Source: Actinoplanes sp. SE50/110
GTDB lineage: Bacteria; Actinomycetota; Actinomycetes; Mycobacteriales; Micromonosporaceae
NCBI RefSeq assembly: GCF_900119315.1
Contig: NZ_LT827010.1
Location: 2,402,001 to 2,466,000 of the forward strand
Length of the DNA: 64,000 nt
Direction: 5' to 3'
Shown here: piece after piece, positions 8,458 to 17,372 of the stretch
Layout: every line of letters starts with the position of its first letter
Position numbering within the stretch: position 1 is the stretch's first letter
The notes under the pieces: generated by a model
Database searches by the model: none
What the model was told of the DNA's origin: nothing
What the model saw: only the letters and a program-made list of their open reading frames with translations
Position numbers and translations under genes: made by a program

Positions 8458-9123
8458 TTGGATACGACAATCCTCGTCAAGCAGTTCGCGGACGATCATG
8501 GAGCCGTATTCCTCGAGGTGATCCGAACCTCGCCTGAGCCGATCCGCGCGCAAGCCATCAAGGCGCTGCTGGTCGAGGCCGGTGTCAAGAAGGCAGATGT
8601 CGATCGCCGTTGGACGGCTTTTCAGCGCGCCCTCAAGCTGCATCCACAGATCACCGCCGCCAACGGCAAGTACGGCTGGTCTGTCGAGCGGAAGCCCGCC
8701 CGGGACTCCCTCGACGTGCTGGCGGGAAACCTACTCGCGAAGCTGCCGCCGTGGTTGGTTCAACCTCTCGTGCAGAATGTGGCGGCTGCTCTCGATGCCG
8801 GCGAGTCGACCGTCTCCGGGCCGACGAGTCACGAGTTCGAGGAGGCCAGGCTGGTCGCCGATCTCGCCGTGGCTGTTGAGGTCCTGCAGTCTCGCGGCGA
8901 CACCATTGCTGAGGTGGCGAAGCTCTTGATGGATGAGACGCGCCGCAAGCGGCTCTGGCCGCTGGGCCGGCCCGGTGAGACGGTCCCGTTCGACCCGGAC
9001 TCTCACGAGGCCGAAGTGACGATGCCCAATCCGGGGACCGTTGTCCGGGTCGTGCGCTCCGGGTACCTCTGGCGTGGCGGCGGTGAACCGGTGGTGGCCG
9101 CCAAAGCGGTCGTGGCCCTGTAG
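8458..9123 (+). CDS. DUF262-cassette partner protein with GrpE-like C-terminal wing
   Basis: A 221-residue protein starting at TTG 8458 behind GGGGG. Residues about 1-75 are helical and may form a winged-helix-type domain (SPEPIRAQAIKALLVEAG, DVDRRWTAFQRAL, then GKYGWSVE). Residues 85-170 form a second helical part. The last about 50 residues carry VPFDPDSHEAEV, GTVVRVVRSGYLW and AAKAVVAL, the pattern of the beta-wing of the Hsp70 nucleotide-exchange factor GrpE (FDP-HEA, GTV-V-GY, A-V). It ends 12 nt before the DUF262 gene, so the two form one operon. It may regulate or recruit the DUF262 effector, or contact an Hsp70-type ATPase; both are inference. The GrpE relation rests on motif spacing only. 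Confidence 0.65.
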   Translation: MDTTILVKQFADDHGAVFLEVIRTSPEPIRAQAIKALLVEAGVKKADVDRRWTAFQRALKLHPQITAANGKYGWSVERKPARDSLDVLAGNLLAKLPPWLVQPLVQNVAAALDAGESTVSGPTSHEFEEARLVADLAVAVEVLQSRGDTIAEVAKLLMDETRRKRLWPLGRPGETVPFDPDSHEAEVTMPNPGTVVRVVRSGYLWRGGGEPVVAAKAVVAL

Positions 9124-9134
9124 CCGGGGCTGTC

Positions 9135-11300
9135 ATGGCCAGGAGTCGCGGTGGCAAGAAGCTGGTCAGTGCCCGCGAGCAGTCCGTTGACGCGTTGTTT
9201 GGTACGGAGTCGTTCGGTCTCGACTACTACCAGCGCGAGTATGTCTGGGAGGAGCCGCAGGTCGCGCGGCTGATGAACGATCTCTCCCGAAAGTTTCTCG
9301 ACCAATTGAGTGATGAGCATTCGCTGGGTGACGTGAAGTCCTACGATCCGTACTTCCTCGGTCCGTACATCATCTGCACCGCGGACGGACGCACCTCGCT
9401 GGTTGACGGCCAGCAGCGCATCATCACGCTACTGCTGTTGTTGATCTATCTCCATCGGCAGGCGGTGGCGGCGCCGAAGGCGAGGAGCAAGGCCGGCCAG
9501 CTTTTGACCTTGATCATGTCCGAGCGGTTCGGCAGGCGCACGTTCCGCGTGGATGTCGACGAGTACGACGCCTGCTTCAACGCTCTGCTGAACGGTCGTG
9601 GGTTCGATGTTGCCGGTGCCCGGCCATCAGTCCGGCGTATCTGGCAGGCGTACCAGTACATCGATCTTCATTACCCCGCACAGCTGCGCGGCGATGTCCT
9701 GATCATGTTCATTGACTGGTTGCTCTACCGGGTCTCCCTGGTCGTGATGGATGCGGGGGACCGGGAACGTGCCGAGGAGATGTTCCAGTCGATCAACGAC
9801 TGCGGGGTTCGTCTCTCGCCGATGGATCATCTCAAGCGCTTTCTGCTCAGTGATGCCGAAGAGGATCCAAGCGAGATCGAAGGCGCGTGGACCACGATGG
9901 TGTCGGCTCTGGAGGACGTCGAGAAAGGGGCCGCTTTCGCCTATTTGCGCGCCGTCTTCCGGGCGAGGTTCCCTGAGGCCGTGGGAAGGCCGGGGCCGAG
10001 CCTGAACGATGCGACTCACGAGTGGGTGCGGGTGCACGAGCGCGAGATCTGGCCCAACCGCAAGAGCGGCGATCGGGCCCGCCTGGTGACCGAGGTGCTC
10101 TACCCGTTCCACACCACGTACGTCACCATGCTACGCGCGCGATCCGAGATCAACCCGGGTCTGCGGGCGGTGCGGTACAACGCTTTCAACGGCATTGCCG
10201 AACAGTTCGATCTCACCCTTGCCGCGCTGAGGTCTGGCGATTCGGAGATCGAGCGAAAGCAGAAGGCCGGTCTGGTAGCCAATTTTCTGGACCTTTTCTA
10301 TGTGACGCAGACGCTTGGTGACGAATCGGTCGAGCAAAGGCACGTCGATGAGCTTGTCTCCTCGGTGATGCCCGCAGTGCGGCTGTCCGAGTCGGTTCAG
10401 GAGCTCGGCCGTGTACTCGGGGACCAGGCCGCAGACTGGCCAGTCCGGCTGGACCTCATCTCGGAACTGCGCTACGACACCAAGCGAAGATTCGTGCATT
10501 ACGTGCTGACCCGTCTGACCGCGTGGGTCGAGATGGGCGCGACCAATGGGGAAACGGATCCCACCGACCGCTTCCTGCTGCGCCGGCACCATGACCGCGA
10601 CTTCGAGATCGAGCATCTCTTCACCAGCACGGCGTCGAAGTATGCACACAAGGTGCCGGACGCTCGCTACTACGGCTTCCTGCGGAATCGGATCGGGGCG
10701 CTTCTGCTACTGGACGGCCTGGACAACGGAAGCTATGGGGGGATGCTCTTGGAGGACAAGCTCGCGATGTACCGGAAGGACACGCGATTGGCCGGGATGC
10801 TCAACCCGGACTTCTTCCAACGAGGCAACGTCCGGCTCCGGAAGTTCCTCACCAGCGAAGGCCTGTTCGCCATGATCGCCACCTATGACCCGAGCACCGC
10901 GTTGGAGCCGTTCATCGACGCTCGCGGTCGTTTCTACCGCGAAATCGCCAAGAAGATCTGGAGCCTGGATGCGCTCGGACTGGCGCCGCCACCGGCGCCC
11001 GGACCGGTGGCGACTGGGAGGCGCACCCGCTACGGAGTCCGGTTCCAGGACTTGGTCCAGACCGGCTTACTGAGCGCGGGCGACAGACTCTTCGGCCGCC
11101 GACGTGGCCAGATGTACTACGCCCGGGTCCGCCCGGACGGACGGATCGAGACTGCAGCCGGCGTCGCAAGCGCGCCCAGTAAGGCGATGGAGGACGCGGT
11201 GGGCGTGGCTGGCAACGGCTGGGCCTTCTGGTCGGCCGAAGATACCAAGGAGCGGCTCGATGCGATTCGGCAGCAGTACCTCGATCGGTTCGGGCGATAG
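9135..11300 (+). CDS. DUF262-DUF1524-RAMA-like protein (GmrSD-type putative defence nuclease)
   Basis: A 721-residue protein. The N-terminal DUF262 region has the family signs YYQREYVWEEPQ (about 36-47) and SLVDGQQR (about 91-98), the latter being the DGQQR motif tied to NTP binding. The DUF1524-like part near 490-570 has FEIEHLF and RNRIGALLLLDGLDN, the positions of the His-Asn-type nuclease core; the first His is kept. The tail (about 635-715) matches the RAMA/DUF4357-type pattern: LVQTGLLSAGDRLFGRR, then SAPSKAMEDA and GNGWAFW. DUF262/DUF1524 proteins include GmrSD, which cleaves modified phage DNA; RAMA domains accompany restriction enzymes. A role in phage restriction is therefore likely but unproven. 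It is the second gene of a two-gene operon. Confidence 0.85.
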   Translation: MARSRGGKKLVSAREQSVDALFGTESFGLDYYQREYVWEEPQVARLMNDLSRKFLDQLSDEHSLGDVKSYDPYFLGPYIICTADGRTSLVDGQQRIITLLLLLIYLHRQAVAAPKARSKAGQLLTLIMSERFGRRTFRVDVDEYDACFNALLNGRGFDVAGARPSVRRIWQAYQYIDLHYPAQLRGDVLIMFIDWLLYRVSLVVMDAGDRERAEEMFQSINDCGVRLSPMDHLKRFLLSDAEEDPSEIEGAWTTMVSALEDVEKGAAFAYLRAVFRARFPEAVGRPGPSLNDATHEWVRVHEREIWPNRKSGDRARLVTEVLYPFHTTYVTMLRARSEINPGLRAVRYNAFNGIAEQFDLTLAALRSGDSEIERKQKAGLVANFLDLFYVTQTLGDESVEQRHVDELVSSVMPAVRLSESVQELGRVLGDQAADWPVRLDLISELRYDTKRRFVHYVLTRLTAWVEMGATNGETDPTDRFLLRRHHDRDFEIEHLFTSTASKYAHKVPDARYYGFLRNRIGALLLLDGLDNGSYGGMLLEDKLAMYRKDTRLAGMLNPDFFQRGNVRLRKFLTSEGLFAMIATYDPSTALEPFIDARGRFYREIAKKIWSLDALGLAPPPAPGPVATGRRTRYGVRFQDLVQTGLLSAGDRLFGRRRGQMYYARVRPDGRIETAAGVASAPSKAMEDAVGVAGNGWAFWSAEDTKERLDAIRQQYLDRFGR

Positions 11301-11330
11301 TGCGTCGCATCACGCCGATAAGAGGGCAGG

Positions 11331-12755
11331 TCAGTTCGAGGGCATCGCGGAGAGCTGTTGATGGCTACGGCCAGAGCCGGCGGGGAGTCTGACCACTGCG
11401 TCGATACCACCGGTTCCGCTTGGTCGCAGTTCCGCAGTACCGCCACTGGCTACGGCGAGGGCACGTACCAGGGCGAGGCCGAGTCCGGTTCCCCCCGTGC
11501 CGGCGCTGGGTGCTCGCCAGAAGGGCACGAGAGCTTGTGTTCGTTGTTCTGCGGTGAGTCCGGGTCCTTCGTCGATGACGTGGAGTTCGACCTCCGGGGC
11601 TGAGTCGGCCTGGTCTATCACGTGCCAGCTGATGGTGACCGTGCTTCCGTGGGGGGCAACGCGGAGGGCGTTGGAAACCAAATTGTCGATGATCTGTTCG
11701 ATGGCGGTGGGGACCGCTCGAACGCCGACATCCACCGGGCCGGATGTGGCCAGGTGGATACCGCGGCTGATGGCCAAGGGCTCCCAGAAGCAGATTCGCC
11801 TGTCGATGGTATCGGTCAGGAAACCGTCTTCCTGGGGCAATGCGCTCTGCTCAGCTCGCGCCATCGCCAGCAGCAGCTCGACCATCCGTGCCAAACGGTC
11901 AGTCTCGTGCAAGGCCGCTTGCAGGTTGTTGTGGCCGTCGGCCGCGATGTCGGGTTCGAGGTTCTCCAGTCGTAGGCGCAGGGCTGCCAGCGGTGTTTTC
12001 AGCTGATGGGAGGCATGGCCGTTGAACGAGCGTTGCGAGGTGATCAGCGTGTTCAACCTCTCCGCGGTCGTCTTGTAGGTGACTGCCAGGCGTCGCACTT
12101 CCGGCGGGCCCGAGTCGACGGGCAGCGTCACCGGGAGCGGGCCGTCTGCCAACGTCCGGGTGGCCAGTTCCAGCGCCCGGATCGGTCTGCTGATCCATCG
12201 CGCGAGCGCAAACGCCGTGCCGGCGGCCGCCGCCAGCAGGAGTATGCCGGCTGCGGCCAGCATGAGTTCAAAGTGCTGCACGCGTGTCGTCACCGCGGTG
12301 GCCGGCACGTTGACTTCCAGCGCGCCGTGTGGCTGCAGACCCGGGTGTACGGACACGACCACTGACATCGTCCGCACGTCCGCTGCCGTCGACATCCGTG
12401 CGCTGACTCTGCCTTGTCCGCGTAGCACCGCATCGACGTCGGAGCGTGCTGTGGGGCTGTCAGCCGGTCGCTCCGGAGGGTATGTGCTGGCCAGAATCTG
12501 GCCGTGGGCGTCCATGACTTCCACGTTTCCGCCAAGGCGTTGCGCCGACTCGCGCGCGAGCACCTCGATCTGGAGCATGTCGTTGCGCGCCAGCGCGGAG
12601 TCGATGAAGGCGGCGAGTACCTCGGCGTCGTGTTCGAGCTGCTCGAAAGCCTGGTTTTGCTCGTTGCGGCTTTGTGCGTAGCCCAGGGGCACTTCGAGGC
12701 CCAGGAGGATGAGCAGGGCAAACGTTACATAGGTTGCCAGCAGTCGGCGGGTCAT
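11331..12755 (-). CDS. sensor histidine kinase
   Basis: A 474-residue membrane kinase. TM1 lies at about 5-25, then an extracytoplasmic sensor (about 30-160), TM2 at about 166-188, and a HAMP-like linker (ARWISRPIRALELATRTLADG). The H-box is GHASHQLKTPLAAL, with His as phosphoacceptor. The N-box is EQIIDNLVSNALRVA, followed by the G1 box VIDEGPGL and the G2 box GTGLGLALV, so all catalytic boxes are present. Its ATG overlaps the TGA of the upstream regulator (12752-12755), giving coupled translation. The signal sensed is unknown. It is convergent with the DUF262 gene, 30 nt apart, with no clear terminator between them. Confidence 0.92.
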   Translation of the reverse strand: MTRRLLATYVTFALLILLGLEVPLGYAQSRNEQNQAFEQLEHDAEVLAAFIDSALARNDMLQIEVLARESAQRLGGNVEVMDAHGQILASTYPPERPADSPTARSDVDAVLRGQGRVSARMSTAADVRTMSVVVSVHPGLQPHGALEVNVPATAVTTRVQHFELMLAAAGILLLAAAAGTAFALARWISRPIRALELATRTLADGPLPVTLPVDSGPPEVRRLAVTYKTTAERLNTLITSQRSFNGHASHQLKTPLAALRLRLENLEPDIAADGHNNLQAALHETDRLARMVELLLAMARAEQSALPQEDGFLTDTIDRRICFWEPLAISRGIHLATSGPVDVGVRAVPTAIEQIIDNLVSNALRVAPHGSTVTISWHVIDQADSAPEVELHVIDEGPGLTAEQRTQALVPFWRAPSAGTGGTGLGLALVRALAVASGGTAELRPSGTGGIDAVVRLPAGSGRSHQQLSAMPSN

Positions 12756-13591
12756 CGGAGTCCTGTCGGCGCAGTGATCCGGCCTTGGTTCGCCGCGGCT
12801 GTCGTGCTGCGGCGGTTCACCGCCCGCATCCGAGCCACCAACTCGCGGATGCTGAACGGCTTGCCCAGATAGTCGTCCGCACCCAGCTCCAAGCCGCGCA
12901 CCCGGTCGGCTTCGTCACCGCGCGCCGTCAGCATGATCACGGGTACGTCGGTGGTGTGGCGTAGTTGCTGGAAGACGTCGATGCCGTCGATGTCCGGCAA
13001 CCCTAAGTCCAGCAACACCATGGTCGCCGGCGGGGCGGCGAGCGCTGCGACTCCGGTGGCTACCCGGTCAGCCGTGATCCCATATCGGGCGAGGCCTTCG
13101 ACCAGCGGATCGGCGATGGAGTCATCGTCCTCCACCAGGAGCACTCTCCACTGCTCACCCGTGGCGGGCGCGGCGGCGGTGGGGGTGTCGCCGGCCGATC
13201 TCGGGGCTACCGCGGCATCCGGGCTGCCGCCTCGCACCGCGAGCGCGGCGCTGATCACCGATTGGAGGCTTCGGGGGGTCAGCAGCGCCCGGAACACCCG
13301 TTGGTGCAGGTCTTGCGCCATCCGCTTGGACTCGGCGTCTACCGATCCGCACAGTATGAGCGGGATGCCGGCAGTCTCCGGCCGGGCCCGTAAGGCGTCA
13401 CCGAGTTGTACCGGGCTCATGTCCGCCAGCCGGGTGTCGGCGATCATTATGTCCGGTCGTTTGGCGAGGGCCCCGGCGACGGCGGCCGCGCCGGTACGGA
13501 AATGCGCCACCGTGTGACCCGAACGCGCCAGCAGCGCCTGGACCGCCTGCCGGCCTTCGGCGCTATGGAAGGCGGCGATAGCAAAGGCCAC
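12752..13591 (-). CDS. double-receiver response regulator without DNA-binding domain
   Basis: A 279-residue protein, first gene of the operon with the kinase. Residues about 3-115 form a receiver-like domain with IMIADTRLADM at the expected phospho-Asp site but weak acidic pocket residues, so it may be degenerate. Residues about 147-260 form a full OmpR-class receiver: VEDDDS acidic pair, phospho-Asp in MVLLDLGLPDIDG, Thr in MLTARG, and Lys in YLGKPF. OmpR regulators normally continue with a 100-residue winged helix. Here only about 20 residues follow before the stop, which is coupled to the kinase start. It is either truncated or a true phosphorelay intermediate that signals through another protein. 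Confidence 0.88.
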   Translation of the reverse strand: MAFAIAAFHSAEGRQAVQALLARSGHTVAHFRTGAAAVAGALAKRPDIMIADTRLADMSPVQLGDALRARPETAGIPLILCGSVDAESKRMAQDLHQRVFRALLTPRSLQSVISAALAVRGGSPDAAVAPRSAGDTPTAAAPATGEQWRVLLVEDDDSIADPLVEGLARYGITADRVATGVAALAAPPATMVLLDLGLPDIDGIDVFQQLRHTTDVPVIMLTARGDEADRVRGLELGADDYLGKPFSIRELVARMRAVNRRSTTAAANQGRITAPTGLR

Positions 13592-13697
13592 GGCGGATCA
13601 CCTCGTTCGGCACGGTGGGGGTACGGGCTGGTGACTGTCGCTAACCTCCCTGTGGTCAAGCTGAGCGATCTCTGAAGCGGCGCTCTCCGCTGCACCC

Positions 13698-14342
13698 GTG
13701 GTGGGCGTCGCTGACTCCGGCACTTGCTGCGGCGATGGCGGGAAGTGTGACGGCGGGGTGGGCCGGTGTGGGCGACCGGCCGGGGTTCGAGCCGGTGGAG
13801 CGGCTGCTGCAGTTCAAGTTCGCGACGGCCGTGAGCTGATCCTGCTCGGTCAGCTCACTTGCCGTGACCACCACCCGGTGGTGCTGGCGGAGTTCGAGCG
13901 CGGGTTCGCGGCGGGGCAGGCGCAGTCGACCATCGCGCAGCTCAACGCGTACGGCGTGCAGTCGTGGCTGCCGGAAGTGGAGGGGCCGGTTGACCTGGGT
14001 GAACCCGAGCATCGGGCGGTGCTGAGCATGCTGGGTCACCAGTCGCAGCGTGAGGTGCTGCGCAATCGGTTCCGCACTGCGGCGGCGATGGCGGCGCAGG
14101 TCCGGGCGCAGGGCCGGCATCTGGGTGGTCGGCCGCCGTACGGGTGTCGGCTGGTGGATGCGGGCCCGCACCCGAACAAAGTCCACGCTCAGTGGGGCCG
14201 GCGGTGGCATCGCCTGGACATTGATACGGTGACGGCGCCGTGTGTGGCGCTGGCACCCTTGAGGTGCATGACGCGATTCTTGAACCGGCGGACGAAGGGC
14301 TCCCGGTGGCGCCACCGGGCGTCAGGGCCACGGGTTCCATGA
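13698..14342 (+). pseudogene. serine recombinase relic (first copy)
   Basis: From about 13860 the frame matches the middle of the second recombinase at 31976-33602: VVLAEFERGFAAGQAQ, IAQLNAYGVQSWLPEVEGPVD, then SQREVLRNR and LGGRPPYG, ending at HAQWGRRWHRLD. The N-terminal catalytic segment with the serine is missing. After HRLDID the sequence becomes unrelated and stops at 14342. This leaves part of a catalytic domain and no recombinase/zinc-ribbon region, so it cannot be active. Its uninterrupted HAQWG stretch shows what the second copy has lost. Confidence 0.8.
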
Positions 14343-14399
14343 AGCGCGGCAGGGGGGGACAAAGGCGGTGCCGATGCCGCGTGGTCCCGAGCCGAAGCC

Positions 14400-14549
14400 A
14401 TGCGCGCTGACGCCGAACGAGCCTACGATCGTGCTCACCAGCGCGCCGTCATTGCCGACCAGATGATCGAACGCACCGCCACGGCGCGCCGATCAGCTCC
14501 GCGCCGATCAGCTGACCCGCCACCGGACGATGCTTTCGCAAAACGCTGA
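14400..14549 (+). CDS. short helical protein, unknown, possibly a remnant
   Basis: ATG 14400 to TGA 14549 encodes 49 residues, Ala/Arg/Glu-rich and helical (MRADAERAYDRAHQRAVIAD), with an Arg/Pro tail. The frame is open upstream to 14342 without another start. It lies between the recombinase relic and a palindrome. Similar small coiled proteins occur on actinobacterial mobile elements, but no family is assigned. Confidence 0.3.
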   Translation: MRADAERAYDRAHQRAVIADQMIERTATARRSAPRRSADPPPDDAFAKR

Positions 14550-14557
14550 TTGCATCA

Positions 14558-14573
14558 CGCTAGGTGCCTAGCG
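14558..14573. repeat. inverted repeat CGCTAGG-TG-CCTAGCG
   Basis: A 7-bp perfect inverted repeat with a 2-nt centre, 9 nt after the end of the short helical ORF and next to a serine recombinase relic. It could be a binding or crossover site, or a weak bidirectional terminator for the ligase relic that ends at 14631 on the other strand. Confidence 0.4.
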
Positions 14574-14630
14574 GGCAGCGGCTTCGTCCCGCGCGCTCCA
14601 CAACAGCCGGGCAGGCCCCTCATGACGCGT

Positions 14631-15774
14631 TCAACCGGCCCGGGTCCAGGCGGCCAGAGCGGTCAGCACCGCCCGCACATCGCCGGTCGCGCGGTGGATG
14701 GCTCGCTGCCGGGTGGCGCCGTCCCCGCGGTCCCGCAGCCGTCTCAGCCCGTCGACCACCAGCTCCAGATCACCGGACTTCAACAGGGCGGGGCTGACCG
14801 TGGCGAAGAACTCGTCGACGAGCTCCCACGCGGGCCGGGCGCGCCCGAGCCGCAGGTCGACCAGGTCGCCGCTGAGCCCGTAGCGGGCCGAGCGCCAGTT
14901 CGCGGCGGCCAGCACGCAGTCGCGGGGCCGCGCTGCGGGGATCCCGGCCCGGGATGTCGGCGATGGCCGTGGCGACGGCGGCCCGCACGAGCGCGGTCAC
15001 CAGGACGGTGTCGTCGAGGTCGGTGCAGACGTCGCCGACCCGGATCTCGACGGTCGGGTAGGTGGGGGAGAGTCTGGCGTACCAGTAGATCGATGCTTCG
15101 TCGAGCACCATGGAAGAAGAGATCAGATCTTCGACGGTACGGCCGTAGTCGCGCGCTGAGGCGAAATAAGGCGTCGGTCCGATGCTGGGCCAGCGCAGCA
15201 GTTGCACCGACCGCCAGCTCGCGTGCCCGGTGTCGACCCCGAGGAACAACGGGGAGTTCGAGGTCAACGCACGGACCACCGGCAGCCACACCTGCAGGTG
15301 GTTGCACACCTGCACGGCGAGTTCACGGTCGGCGACGCCGACGTGCACGTGCAGCCCGCACGCGGCCGGGTCCGCGGCGACCGGGCCGTACCGGTCGGCA
15401 AGATCGTGATAGCGCTGCCCGGCGGGCATACTCGAATCCAGCTCGGCGACCGGTGTGGCGCCGACGGCCACCAGCCGGGCCCCGGCCGCCTCGGCCGCGT
15501 CGGCGGCGGCCCGGCGCTGCTCGGACAGCTGCGCCCGGACCTCGTTCAGGCCGGTGCACACTCCGGTGACCAGTTCCAGCATGCTGCGCCGCATCTCGCG
15601 GCGGCTGCGCGGCCGCACCGACTCCGGCAGTGCGGCGGCCACCTGATCGGCAATCGGCAGGTTGGCTCCGGTGACCGGGTCGAGCAGCAGGAATTCCTCC
15701 TCCACGCCGATGGTGAGCGCCGGCGCCGGCATGGTCCGGGTGACCGGCCGGCCGGCGGTGATCATGGTTGCCAT
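14631..15774 (-). pseudogene. YbdK-type carboxylate-amine ligase (glutamate-cysteine ligase 2 family), frameshifted
   Basis: From ATG 15774 the frame encodes a clear member of the YbdK/GCS2 family: TIGVEEEFLLLDPVTG, then ELVTGVCTGLNEVRAQL, CGLHVHVGV and TVEIRVGDVC. Near 14915-14945 the frame goes bad, and a second frame continues with the family's C-terminus (LAAANWRSARYGLSGDLVDL) to the stop at 14631. A 1-nt change in the GC-rich stretch around 14925-14940 would rejoin them into about 380 residues, the usual length. The family joins Glu to an amine with ATP, but many members have unknown substrates. Either a real null allele or a sequencing slip. The start is supported by AAGGGA upstream. 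Confidence 0.8.
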
Positions 15775-15863
15775 GGGTCATCGTCCCTTGTCGCGGGCGC
15801 CGGGATGCCGGCGCTGGCTACCCCGGTGGATCACTGGCAAACCATGCGGATGAGAGGCCGCGG

Positions 15864-16013
15864 CAGGCGGTGGTGTCGTCGCTCATCCGGTCGGCGCCGG
15901 ACGCCTTCGGGCAGATCACCACAGTGCACGGCGTGCTGCACGGGATCGGTGCCGGAACACCGCCGGAGCTGCTGGTCCTCAACGAGATCGATGTGGCGCT
16001 GCCGGGGTGGGTT
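15864..16013 (+). pseudogene. fragment of HflX-like GTPase
   Basis: About 50 codons in frame 3 read VVSSLIRSAPDAFGQITTVH, then GVLHGIGAGTPPELLVLNEIDVA. This matches the stretch leading to the G4 motif of HflX-type ribosome-associated GTPases (normally N-K-x-D, here NEID). No start, G1 or G3 motif is nearby, and the frame runs on into the antisense of the STAS gene. It is a relic between two minus-strand genes. Confidence 0.45.
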
Positions 16014-16016
16014 GAT

Positions 16017-16502
16017 TCAGCCTGCTTCGCGCTCGTCGCCGGAAGCGGCAGGTATGAACTCGTCGGCGTGGCCGGTCGGCTCGCCGGCAGGGCCGGCGGT
16101 CTGCTCGGTGACGCCGAAGACGTCGAGCAGGCCGGTGATCTGCAGGACCTGGAAGACGTGCGGGTGCACCCGCGGCATCGACATCCGCGAGCCGGCCTGT
16201 TCGAGTCTTTTGCGGCAGATGAGCAGGGCGCGGATGCCGGCGGAGTCGAGGAACGTCAGCCGGGTCGCATCGATGTGGATCGGCGCGGAGGCGTAGCGGT
16301 GGGCGAGGTCCGTGATGCCGGCGTGCAGCCGGTCGGTCTCTTCCTGGTCCAGCTCACCGATGAGGCACAAATGGACGGAGCCGTCGGCGGCAGGTGTGAT
16401 GCCGTCGATGTGCAGACGCGGCGCGGAAGAATAAGCGAACGTCACGGAAGGCTCCTGCCCGGCGGTGCTCACGTCGTCCTCGCTGTTGAAGACCCTTCGC
16501 AT
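16017..16502 (-). CDS. STAS-domain anti-sigma factor antagonist
   Basis: About 160 residues. The STAS core runs from LHIDGITPAADGSVHLCLIG through HIDATRLTFLDSAGIRALL. The serine of the DSAG motif is the usual phosphorylation site for a kinase-type anti-sigma factor, so this antagonist looks switchable. The C-terminal tail is acidic (ADEFIPAASGDEREAG). The start is ATG 16502; GTG 16472 (VSTAGQEPS) with GAGGA just upstream is an equally good alternative. It is divergent from the STAS-HATPase gene (start 16630), its most obvious partner. Confidence 0.85.
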   Translation of the reverse strand: MRRVFNSEDDVSTAGQEPSVTFAYSSAPRLHIDGITPAADGSVHLCLIGELDQEETDRLHAGITDLAHRYASAPIHIDATRLTFLDSAGIRALLICRKRLEQAGSRMSMPRVHPHVFQVLQITGLLDVFGVTEQTAGPAGEPTGHADEFIPAASGDEREAG

Positions 16503-16629
16503 CGACCCTACCGCCGTCACCGTATGTCCGCGCCGTGCCGAGGCGACGCCATACCGGCGCAAGCACCGCCGTCCGGCGCGAGCCGGGAAGAACTGGGCAG
16601 GTCACACGATTGCGAGCGACAATGGGGAA

Positions 16630-17355
16630 GTGTCTGATGTTCAGTGCGAGATCGAGCCGGTAGGAACGCGCCTGCTCGTCCGCGTCCGCGGGAAGCTGTC
16701 CGTGGCGTCGGCCCCGGCGGTCCGCACCGCGCTGCTCAAATGCCTGGTCGAGCAGCCGGACGCGCTCGTGGTGGACCTGGCCGAGATGGTCGTCACCGAG
16801 GCCGCCGCGGCCTCGGTGTTCCTGGCCGCCGCCCGCCAGGCCTCGCACTGGCCCGGCGTCCCGGTCCTGCTGGCAGCACCGGATCCGCAGCTGGCACAGC
16901 TGCTTTCCCAGGGATATCGGCGCCTCACCGTGCACCCCAGCGTGCAGCAGGCGCTGAACGCGCCGATCCGGCAGCAGACCTCCACCATCAAGGACACCCT
17001 GCTACCCACCTCCGGCGCTGCCCGGCACGCCCGCGCATTGGTCACCGAAGGCTGCCTGCGATGGGAGCTGCCGCACCTGGTCGGCCCGGCCAGTGTCGTG
17101 GTCGGCGAGCTGGTCAGCAATGCAGTCGTGCACGCCCAGACGATGATCGACCTGCGGCTTTCCATGGGCCGCCGCTACCTGGTCGTGGCGGTGCGCGACG
17201 GCAGCGACGCCCTGCCGGTACTGCCGGCACCAGCCTCGGCGGACCCCCTCGACGTGCGAGGGCTGCTGCTCGTGCAAAGCCTGGCCCACAGGTGGGGGAC
17301 GCTGCCGGCCCACGGAGGCAAGGTCGTCTGGGCGACCCTGTCCCGCTCGACCTGA
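16630..17355 (+). CDS. STAS-HATPase fusion (anti-sigma-type regulator)
   Basis: About 241 residues. An N-terminal STAS-like domain (about 5-100; LLVRVRGKLSVASAPAVRTA, LVVDLAEMVVTEAAAASVFL) lacks the phosphorylatable Ser, having EAAAA where D-S-S/A-G is expected. A C-terminal HATPase of the RsbW/SpoIIAB class follows (about 135-240): RHARALVTEGCLRW, the N-box VGELVSNAVVHAQ, VAVRDGSDALP and a short G2 region (VRGLLLVQSLAHRWG). Such kinases bind sigma factors and phosphorylate STAS antagonists. Fusing the two could give an auto-regulated switch (inference). The start is uncertain: GTG 16630 is used, since upstream codons look non-coding. A terminator follows at 17373. Confidence 0.8.
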   Translation: MSDVQCEIEPVGTRLLVRVRGKLSVASAPAVRTALLKCLVEQPDALVVDLAEMVVTEAAAASVFLAAARQASHWPGVPVLLAAPDPQLAQLLSQGYRRLTVHPSVQQALNAPIRQQTSTIKDTLLPTSGAARHARALVTEGCLRWELPHLVGPASVVVGELVSNAVVHAQTMIDLRLSMGRRYLVVAVRDGSDALPVLPAPASADPLDVRGLLLVQSLAHRWGTLPAHGGKVVWATLSRST

Positions 17356-17372
17356 TCGGCCGAAAGTGAGCC

